64,000 nt of DNA from Phaeosaccion multiseriatum (taxonomy: Eukaryota; Ochrophyta, other classes): positions 1,054,001-1,118,000 of the forward strand of contig OZ218959.1 in assembly GCA_965112735.1 (NCBI GenBank), written 5' to 3'. The translations under genes were made by a program, and so were the position numbers. The notes beneath the pieces are model-generated. The model made no database searches and was not told the DNA's origin. It worked only from the letters and a program-made list of their open reading frames with translations. Shown piece after piece: positions 24,183 to 33,508 of this stretch; positions within the stretch are counted from its first letter, which is position 1; each line of letters opens with the position of its first letter.

Positions 24183-24497
24183 TACGTAATTGAGCCTGTC
24201 CCACCTGAATCCCCACCTCCACCACAAGAGGTACCACGTGGTGCTGGCGATGGAGGCAAGAGAGCAGGAACTGCGAAGGACTCGGATGCGAAGGCTGCAC
24301 CCACGGTCAGCACACGCTGCTCAGTATGCCAGAGGAACAAGAAGAGGCACTTCATTCTCAAGTGCGATGGTCAGAAGTGCCGCGAGCGATGCCATTTTTA
24401 TTACCTTGATCCACCACTGCCTAGCTTTCCACCCGAGAGCGAACCCTGGTTTTGTTCCCGATGCTCTCTCAGTCGATCTCAGCATGAAGCCGGCTGA
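24183..24497 (+). pseudogene. Orphan PHD-finger segment, possible gene remnant
   Basis: One open frame from a stop just upstream (TAA near 24178) to TGA at 24495-24497. A Pro-rich and basic stretch leads into STRCSVCQRNKKRHFILKCD, then QKCRERCHFYYLDPPL and WFCSRC. The spacing and the LDPPL...WFC.RC block identify a PHD zinc finger, which binds histone tails. The Cys normally found two residues after the conserved His is Tyr here (HFYY), so one zinc site looks broken. There is no in-frame Met and no clear upstream exon, and it lies between the CREG start (-) and the transporter start (+). It is probably a fragment, though a terminal exon of an unseen gene is possible. Confidence 0.5.
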
Positions 24498-24799
24498 AGG
24501 CCAGCCCACCCGGGAGCGAGCGAGGCACCTCTTTTAGTTTCAAACTTCAGCTTCTTTCTTTACCCCCCCCCCCTCCCCTCTCCCCCCTCAAGTTGGTCTG
24601 GTCATCTGCCTTAAAAGCTCCCCTGAGAAGCACGAAGCCAGGAGGGGCTTGAAGCCAGCCCCGAGGTTGCCGGGCTCCTGGGCGGCCGGGCCTGCGATTT
24701 CGGGAAAAAAAAACCCGAAGTGTCGGTTGAATGACCGCCCAGAGGTAACGTGTTAAGATTAAGGTCGGGGGAGACTTTCCTCCTCCGCCTCCTACTGAG

Positions 24800-25616
24800 A
24801 TGGATGGGACCGTATATACCGTCGATCAGCTGTTCTCTCATGTGGGAGAGGGAAAGTACCAGGCAAGTAAGGGGGGCGGGGGGTGGCGTGGGGGCGTTGA
24901 CTGGCTCATCCCTCCTTATCCCCGCCCCCCCCTTCACATCTTGTCGTTGGTGGTGCCCATATTGCCTATGGATTGTCGGACCTTATTTTCTACCATACAT
25001 CAGTGATGGACCTTGCTTCCTCCATCATTGTCGGAACTTGTTTTCTGCCATGACATGCATGCATCAGCCAATGATGGACCTGCTTCTTCCTCCTCCCGCC
25101 CCCCGCCACGCACTGATGGACGACCTTCCTTCTCGTCCCGCTCTCTTCTATTTTGCAGCTATGCTTACTAGTTTGGTGTGGGCTCTCGTATACAGCCTAT
25201 TCGTGTCAGGTGAGGGGCACCCCAGCCAGTAAGAATATTTATCGTATCAACTCTCGTAGCGACACGCACGGCCGCTCTCCTCCCCCTCTCTCCTCCTCCT
25301 CTGCTGCTTTCCGGCTGCCTGTCCCTCCTGCTTCCCGTCTCTGCCTCTAAGGTGATCCTGATTGGGTTCCTGTCCACGTGCGCGGCGAGAGACTGGGGCC
25401 TTGTACCCGCTGCCAGGAGCTCTATCTCTGCCTGCTACTTTGTGGGACAAATTCTCGGAGCTGCCACCCTTGGGCCAGTCAGTGATTACTGGGGCCGCAA
25501 GCCTGCCTCCATTTTGTCGAGTGCCTTCATCCTTGTCTTCGGCCTCTTGTCAGCCGTCTCACCCAACATGTGAGTGACCGAGAGTGAGTGCGAGTGAGGG
25601 AGAGGAGAGTGAATGA

Positions 25617-25672
<56 letters not shown>

Positions 25673-28600
25673 GAAAGAGAGGCGAGAGCAAGTGACAGAG
25701 CGAGGAGAGAGGGAGGGAGCAAGTCGCCCACTCACTCTGCCCCAGCCATAAGCATGTTGGGGCAGACACCAGCCAACAGTCAACCTCGACCACTTGTTGT
25801 CTTGCCTTGCCCTTGACCTGCTGCTATTGCCCAAGCCCTTTCACCTTCTCACCTGACACCTAGTCTACTTGCGTCGCACCCCTGACCTCGACGAACCTCA
25901 GGTGGTATCTGATGGGTGCACGGATGCTGGTGGGCTTTGGGATAGGAGGCGTCTTTGCGCCCGCCGACTTGCTCGCGGTGAGGCAGGCAGGCAGCCAGGG
26001 GCAGTCAAGTCAAGTCAAGAGTGCCCTCGTTTGTCAGGTAGTTAGTCAGCCGTTACCTCCCTCTGCTGTACTCTCTGTTGTCATTCTTGTCGACACAAAC
26101 AGGAGTTTTCCAGCACCAAGCGGCGCGGTAGAAACCTTCTCATCATTCAGGTGGGTTGCGGGAGGAGCTTGAAGCGCAAAAGGGTTCTTTCGCTCGTCCC
26201 ACTGCCTGCTGCCCCTCTCCGTCCCCTTGTCGTCTCTTGCAATCCCATCATCCGAGGAATGAAGCCCAAAAGGGTTTTCGTTCGCTACATTTCTCTCTTA
26301 AAAGTCCTTTGTCCTGCTCTGCCTCTGTTCACTCTCTCGCCCGTCACACTGCTCTCTTACAATCCCATCGTCCTGCTCTGACTCTGTTCACTCTCTCGCT
26401 TCTCACACTGCTCTCTTGTTATCCCATCGTCCTGCTCTGCCTCTGTTCACTCCCTCGCTTCTCACACTGCTCTCTTACAATCCCATCGTCCTGCTCTGAC
26501 TCTGTTCACTCTCTCGCTTCTCACACTGCTCTCTTGTAATCCCATCGTCCTGCTCTGCCTCTGTTCACTCTGTCGCTCGTCACACTGCTCTCTTGTAATC
26601 GATGATCGTCCTGCTCTGCTCTGCCTCTGTTGCTTCCTCTCTGCCTCTCTCATCTGTTCAGCTCTTCTGGGGTATAGGCGCCGTGTGCGTGGTCTTCCTG
26701 GCGTGGTGCATCCTCGACTCCCGGGGGTGGAGGGCGCTGACGCTGCTGTGTACGCTGCCGATGGTCGTTATTACGATCGCGAGCCTCTGGATGCCTGAGT
26801 CGCCTCGTTGGCAACACGTACGCGGCAGGCCCCAGGCGGCCCTGCAGGTGTGTGCGTGATGCATATCAGAAAGCCTCCCTCCCTCTTGAGCTTGCGGAAG
26901 AGTCAGCCGAGATATCTTTCCAGGCGCATCTGCCACAATCTGCCACCACTTGAGAGTGAAAGAATTCCGCGGAGGCAGGCTCCCTCCCCTTGACCCCCCT
27001 TGGCCCCTCTTACGTAGTCAGCCGTCAGTTGTGCCTCATCATCACCCATTGTTTTGTTCCCGTCGTGCTGTACGGACCCCACACCACTGGCGCCACAGAC
27101 TCTGCGTGTGGCGGCGCAAGTCAATGGCCGCAAGCTGCCACCGGATGCTAAACTTCCCGAGGCCGAGTGTCTTGACGGCGTGGAGGTGCATGGCTTTAAG
27201 AATGTGGGGAAGCTCTTCATGCCCCGTCTCAGGTGGTTGACCGTCAGGCTGTGGATGCTTTGGTTCTCCTGGGGCTTCGCCTACTATGGCATTATCCGTG
27301 AGTGTCTCAAATCGCGAGATCGCAGAGGAACTTGGGGAGACGGAAACCCGTGAACACCTGCTGTGCCGTTGTGCTCTGTTCTATTCCCAACCTCTCCCTA
27401 CCCTCTCTTGCTCGCCCCTTGCCCTTGCGCGCGCACGCCCGCACTCACGCACGTACATGAAGTACTCAATGTCAGACTCTTCGAGTCCGAACTTTTGGAC
27501 GAGGATACGTGCACCTTCAATTACGAGGTTCGAAGGTGGGGGGGGGGGGGGGGGCACTAGCAGAAAGAGGTGCGCTGTGGCAGGGGCTTGCGATGGTGCT
27601 AACGGATCTCTCTTCGCGTTCCTGTCTCTGCCTCCCCTTTGTTCGCTTTCGCTTGCCCGGTGGCCGTTCGAGGATGGGCAGTCATTGGCCATTGTGGACT
27701 CTGCGGAGGCCGTGGGCATACTCCTCGCGCTCCCCCTTATCGACACCCTGGGACGCGTAGGGACGCAGGCTGTAACGTACCTGCTGGGGGCTGCTCTCCT
27801 GGTGCCCATCGCATTCGAGGTGACTTCATAACGGGAGAGGGAAGGCCTTGGGGGGGGCATCGATGAGCGAACCATGTGTCTGCTGGCTGCGTCTTTTGCA
27901 CTCAGATGATACTCCTCAGTGCTGAATGTGTTTGCCTTCTGCTTTGTACCCCGTCTGCTTTGTCGCTCGGTCTCGGTCGCTCTCAGGTGTCCCCGCACGT
28001 ATTGATTGTGCTCGTCGCCTTCGGGACGGTGGCCTGTATGCTCGCTTCGACCAGCACCTCATGGATTCACCTCCTAGGTCAGTCAGTCCAGTCAGTCAGT
28101 CAGGCAGGCACGCAGGCAGGCAGTAAGTCCGTCAAATTTTACGCGGGATTGTGCCGTGTGGGTGTGTACCATGGCGACTTGGCGACATCTGGCTGTGGAG
28201 GGCGGGCCGTCGTGTAAAGGAACATCGTCATCACCTCCTCCTCTTGGCGGCGGCTGAGTTCCGCGGCTCGTACGTCAGCGAGGCGCGCGCCTTGAGCAAG
28301 TTCAGCAGGGCCACCGCGAAGCGGGGAATCAACACAATAGCCCATAGCGAAGCGCTTCTGTTTTGTTCCGCTGCCGCTTTCTTCTGCTCTCATCCTCCTT
28401 TGACCGTTCTGTTTGCCTCTGCCTCCGACCTGCGCTGCCCTCCCTCCCCCCGCCCCTGGACCATGTCTCTGTCCTCTGCCCTCTACCGTACCCTGCGCTA
28501 CGTAGAGCTGTACACGACGGACGTTCGCGGAACGGGGCACGCATGGGCCAACTTGCCGGTGAGGAGGGGGGATGGCTGAACAAGTGTTGAGTGCATAATC

Positions 28601-29182
28601 TTAGAGGGAAACCGCCATTGCGCGAGCGCCCTTTGTACGTCGCGCCTTCGTTAAGACCGCCCCTGCCTGCCTGCCCTGTCCTTTCGTGCCAAAGGAATGC
28701 TTGGGGGCCTTTCTTTCCCCCTATTTGGTGCAGAGCGACTTCTCCATCTTCACCTGCGCCACAAGCATCTCCGCTGTGCTTGTGCTTGCAGGTGAGTGAA
28801 TAATTGAAGAGAGAAGGGGGGGGGGCTGGATGCATGGCGGGGCTTGGTTGTTTGCTTGGCTCCGGCCGATTCTCTCTTGTGAGGCGACCCGCTATTCACT
28901 CCCGCTCTTTTTCTTCTTCTTGTGTAATCGCTGCCACTTGGTGCTCATCTTTGGCCGTTTTCTTCTTCGATCCACATCTCACCTCTCTCTCGCACGCTTG
29001 GCCTGACTGCTGGTGCCCTTCGCCCGCCCTACCACACAGGCGTCATCTGTCTGACGTTCCCGGAGACCGCGGGGAGGGACCTAGACCAAACAAACGACCC
29101 ACCAGAAGCAGACGGGGAAGCAGCAGCAGCAGCAGCAGGAGGGAAAGAGGAAGAACCGTCACAAATACGGTCTTTGCTGTAG
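24800..29182 (+). CDS. Major facilitator superfamily transporter, SV2/organic-ion type
   Basis: Exons 24800-24862, 25159-25209, 25352-25569, 25902-25977, 26103-26150, 26662-26847, 27099-27297, 27463-27527, 27682-27819, 27987-28077, 28506-28558, 28734-28791 and 29040-29182 join in phase to about 462 residues. The order is typical of SV2-related carriers: an N-terminal VDQLFSHVGEGKYQ, the loop motif GPVSDYWGRKP between helices 2 and 3, RMLVGFGIGG, RRGRNLLIIQ, MPESPRW after helix 6, ELYTTDVRGTGHAWANLP and the closing FPETAGRDL. The substrate cannot be told. Intron 1 starts with GC, not GT (CAG|GCAAGT), which is the only way to keep phase into the next exon. The acceptor for the 53-bp exon at 28506 is weak. 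Eleven or twelve helices are covered; some loops are short for the family. Confidence 0.85.
26310..26610. repeat. About 59-bp minisatellite, four to five copies, in transporter intron 5
   Basis: Pyrimidine-rich units (core ctctgttcactctctcgctt) in the intron 26151-26661, leading towards the acceptor at 26661. Confidence 0.85.
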
Positions 29183-29634
29183 TTTCATCGTGTTTTAGAC
29201 TCCTTGGATCAAATAGTAATCCCTGCCCCAGCGGATACACCCCTTTAAATGACAGCACCTGCTAGCTACCCCCCCCCATGAGGTTTTTTAGCCCACTAGC
29301 TACTGCTTCCCTGTCTTGTTGGCCCTGTCTGGCTGGTACCACGAGCGCAATGTCACCTTTAGAAGTCGGAAGCGACAATCTTACGTACGCGACCCTCAGT
29401 CCCCATCCCTCCTGGGGCGCCTTGCTTGCGTCGCACTCTGCCCGCTCGAGACTCGAGACTTGGCACCCGAGACTACCGTCGCCGTAGAGTAAGGCTTTAG
29501 CTAGCAGTCAGCATTAGTGGTGCGCAATGAGGCTTTTTGCAACGCTGGAGAGGGAAGGAAGGAAAAAAAAAACAAAAAAAAACCTTTTGGTGCCATCTCG
29601 ACCCCGTTTCCATCTCCTTCCTCTCTCTTCCCTC

Positions 29635-29668
<34 letters not shown>

Positions 29669-29719
29669 GAAGTCTCTCTATTGCAGTCTCTGTACCATCA
29701 GCTTGGGAGCCCGGCTCCG
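29183..29719. other. Intergenic region between two + strand genes
   Basis: Holds the 3' end of the transporter and the promoter/5' UTR of the carrier. A (TC)n pyrimidine tract lies at about 29638-29664 and an A-rich run at 29563-29583. An in-frame upstream extension of the carrier through this region is low complexity and not supported. Confidence 0.5.
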
Positions 29720-32700
29720 ATGGAAGAGTCACGGAAAAGGGAGAGGACGGCGGAGAAGGGCAACAATCCGAGTGGAAGATACGTGCCAGCTCATCCCTTC
29801 GTCGCTGGTGCCCTGGCCGGTGGAGTTGAGATTCTAATAACCTTTCCCTTAGGTATGCAGAGACTCTGCTTCTCCATTTCTTTTTTCATTAATCTGGGTC
29901 CTGTCCTCTCTGATGCTTCCTTCCTCCTCTCTCTCTTGCTTCGAATGCGTTGCCTCCGAACTTGTGCGTCACACGATAAGAGTACGTCAAAGTGCAGCTT
30001 CAGCTGCAGGACGATATCCCAGGGAGTAGACCAGAGGCTCGGTCAGCAGGAGGCGCAGCAACAGCAGCTGACGCACCAGCAGCAGTGGGGAGAGCAGGAG
30101 CAGAGCGACGAAGTATGGGACTCGGAACCGAGCCGCAGATTCACTATAAGGTCCGTGGGCCCAAACCTGGGCACTGTGTGCAGAGAAGTGATGCCACCGC
30201 GCCCCATCTCTCTCTGTGGTTGACAGGACACGGGCTGGTGGCAGGCAGCAATGGGGGGATAGGGGGGGCCTTTGTGGCTACGTATGCGATTTAGGGGCAG
30301 CGACAGAACGCCCAGTGCTTCCGAGCTACCGCGTCCCATTCTCGTGCCTGCGCCCCCCCCCCCCCGCGCCTGTATATTATTGTCGTGGCAAGGCACGTGG
30401 GGGTCAGTAGCAACAAGGAGAATCTGGCATCGAAGCTACAGAACGAAGTGTCGGCTCCTTGTGCTGCCACGTGCATGTGCAAGCCAACCGCTGACGTCGG
30501 TGTTTGCTTATGCCTCTTGGCGCTGCTCAGGGGCCCCTCCACGTCGCTCGCTCCACCCTGGCCGCGCGAGGCTTCACAGGACTCTACGTGGGACTTCCAG
30601 GTATTTGAGTGAGGGTGCGTGTGTGCGGGAGAGTGAGTGGGGCAATGCTGACCCCCTGCACTCGGGTATGCGTATGTGCTTATGCGTAAGAAGAGAGAGA
30701 GGGACAGGTGAGAAGGAAGGAGAGGGTTTCTCATTGCCCTCTTTGCCGTCTGCCAATGGCCACTCTCCTCCTCCCCCCGGTCCCAGCCTGGTTGTCCTTC
30801 GCCTTACCTCGCACGGCCATCAAGTTCTCCACGTACGAGGCGGTGACCTCAGCGCTGCAGGGGGGCAGTAGAGAAAGAGTCAGTGGTATCAATGCAGCTT
30901 TGGCGGGAACTGTGGCGGTGAGAAGGAACACAAGGAGGGTGGCGGCGACGGGGGAGAGACGGCCCAGAGACGGAGGCAAGAGAGGGAGAGGGGGGGGGGG
31001 GGGGGAGGGCCAGAGGAACACATGCAAGGAGGGCATTTCGCCTTCCGCTCACTGATGCGACGTATGCGCTTCTGACTCTGTTGTCGGTGTGGGTACAGTC
31101 CCTTAGTGCTTACGTGTCTTCCTTCTGCTGTGCAACGCCCCTCTCTCGACAGGGGGCTGTGGAGGCGGCCACGTGTTTAACGCCGTTACAGAGCATCCAA
31201 ATAAAGATGACGCACGATTTGCGCCTGGAAAGGAAGTACAAGTGAGTGAAAGACAAGTCGGTGGGTGGGTGAGTGAGTGATTGGGTGGGTGAGTGAGTGA
31301 TTGGGTGAGTGAGTGAGTGAGTTAGTAAGTAAGTGGGTGAGTGAGTGATTGGGTGGGTGAGTGAGTGATTGGGTAGGTGAGTGAGTGGTTGGGTGGGTGA
31401 GTGAGTGATTGGGTGAGTGAGTGAGTGATTGGGTGAGTGAGTGATTGGGTCAGTGAGTGAGTGAGTGAGTAAGTAAGTGGGTGAGTGAGTGATTGGGTGG
31501 GTGAGTGAGTGATTGGGTAGGTGAGTGAGTGGTTGGGTGGGTGAGTGAGTGATTGGGTGGGTGAGTGAGTGATTGGGTAGGTGAGTGAGTGATTGGGTGG
31601 GTGAGTGAGTGATTGGGTGGGTGGGTGAGTGAGTGAGTGAAGTCGTCTGTGAGAATGGGGAAGACGGTGAAAAGACGGGCAAGCTATCACGCGTGGAGGA
31701 AAAGAGTATGTTTGTGTGAGAAGGGTGGCTTCTGAGACAAGTTGATGGATGGAACAACATGAAAAGTTATCACGGGACACGAATGCGTGGGCTCTGTCCC
31801 CCCTCCTTCCCCTTCGCTTATTCCCCCCTGTCTCTCTCTCTCCGTCTCTCTCCCTCTGTCTCCTTCCCCTTCGCTTATTCCCCCCTGTATCTCTCTCTCC
31901 GTCTCTCTCTCTCTGTCTCCTTCCCCTTCGCTTATTCCCCCCTATGTCTCTCTCTCTCTCTGTCCTCCCCAATAATACACTGCAACCCTGTGTCCTGTGC
32001 GCATGCCACCTAACCACCCACCCACCACTCCAGAGGCTTTTTCCACGCCTGCGTGAGCATTCCCCGACAGGAGGGTATCGCCAAGGGTCTCTTCTGTGGG
32101 CTCGTCCCCTGTGTCGCGAAGGGTGCTCTGAACAACGCCATTCGCTTCTGCGTGGTAGGCGAGCTCAGCGCGCTGCTCAAGAAGCGGAGGGGGGGGCAAC
32201 ATGGCGACTCGGAGTCCCTGGGGTTGGCGACGACCTTTGGAGTGGGAGTGGTGGCAGGCGCGATGAGTGCGGTGAGTCAGTCCGGAGGATTGATTGGGGC
32301 TGAGGCGCGAATATGTCCGACTGAGACCGGCGACAAGGCGGGAGGGGCGAAGGCAGGGCTGTGGCCTGGCCGGCGCAGGACGGCGCTCGTGTGTGCGTGC
32401 GTACGTGCGTGTGTGTGGGCTTGCGTGGCTGCTGTGGAGGGCGTTGGGATTGGGGGTGGAGTGTCCCCGTCTTCTGCTCCTGACTGACTCAAGTCTCCTC
32501 ACCCCGAGTCTGACTCCCCGCCGCCCTCGCCCCCTCCCCCACCCACCCACTACTGCTTGCCTCCCTCCCCCCTTCACCTCGCGTGTCTTGTTTCAGGTGG
32601 TAACACACCCCATTGATACCGGTGAGTAGCGTGCTCGCCTTGTGCGGGGTATTTAGTGACTTACCCTGCCAGGCTGCTCCGCCTGTGGAAAGACGAAGAG

Positions 32701-33122
32701 ATGCGCCTCAATTGTGTGTGTGTGTGTGTGTATGTGTGTGTTGCCTCTCAAGCCCGTCCCGGGCTGTCTCTCTTTTGTTGTGGTGGTGGGCGGTGGCGGG
32801 GATGTCAGGCTGCTCGTCTGTCAGCGCGCGCAGAGAACTCCCTCGTGTAGACCCGTCTCCGTCTCAGTGTCTCATTGTAGTACCCGTTGATGTGCTGCAT
32901 TTGTGCGTCATTGAATCAGTCAAGAGCAACATGCAAGGGCTGGAGGCGAGCAGGTACAGCAGCAGCTTTGACTGCGCTCGCCAAATCATGTCTTCCCGGG
33001 GCTTGCAGGGGCTGTATCGGGGCCTCTCTCCGCGCTGTGGGCGCGTGTGTCTGGAGATTGGTCTGCACTTTGCGCTTTACGATCAATTCAGCAGAGCGCT
33101 TGACCGCTGGTTGGACGGGTAG
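29720..33122 (+). CDS. Mitochondrial carrier, tricarboxylate/citrate type (SLC25A1-like)
   Basis: Exons 29720-29852, 29981-30150, 30531-30600, 30787-30917, 31153-31241, 32034-32271, 32597-32621 and 32920-33122 join in phase to about 352 residues. Three carrier repeats are visible, each with a Px(D/E)xx(K/R)-type signature: FPLEYVKVQLQ, LTPLQSIQIKM and HPIDTVKSNMQGLEA. GFTGLYVGL, FFHACVSI...GIAKGLFCGL and GLQGLYRGLSPR are the matching second-half motifs. The blocks NNAIRF, the HPID-VK-MQGLEA-Y stretch and RCGRVCLEIG are most like citrate carriers, which exchange citrate for malate across the inner mitochondrial membrane. The second signature is degenerate (Gln replaces the acidic residue and Gln the basic one). 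A 45-residue Ala/Gly-rich insertion follows repeat 1. The substrate is inferred. Confidence 0.87.
31250..31640. repeat. GTGAGTGAGTGATTGG minisatellite starting at the donor of carrier intron 5
   Basis: About 25 imperfect 16-20-bp units built from GTGAGT and GATTGGGTGG. The real donor (AA|GTGAGTG at 31242) sits at the edge of the array, so the intron offers dozens of donor-like sites. Confidence 0.9.
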
Positions 33123-33508
33123 GCTGGGAGGTTAGCTCCATGGGCCAGTCCCACAGAGGGGTCGTCCACTCGTGAGAGATTGTTTTACGTACTCTTTGTT
33201 GCTAGAGAGTGCACGGCGGAGGGGATTACACACTTCAGTCGGGCCACAGAAGAGCCACAGAAGAGCTTCATTCAGAAGAGCTTCAACGTTCCGAGTGCTC
33301 ACGGAGTGGGAGGTGCAGAGCACAGAGCTGCACGCAGACTTATTCATGACTTAGTTACTTGTGTACATTTGTGAAGGCTCAAAAGGGGCCCTTCGTACCG
33401 TGTGCTTCACTCGGGTTTGACGCGACAACGGGCCCTGCCGAGGCTGAGACTGAGCTTCCTTTCTCCCGAGTCCATGATTTTGTCCTTCGGTCGCCGCCTC
33501 CTCTTCCG
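33123..33508. other. Convergent intergenic region
   Basis: Between the carrier stop (+) and the FTO stop (-). It should carry both 3' UTRs; no gene seen. Confidence 0.6.

Noticed and set aside
29537-30223. Upstream extension of the carrier start through 29537
   Set aside because: The added residues come from A-rich and (TC)n sequence; the Met at 29720 directly precedes conserved carrier sequence.
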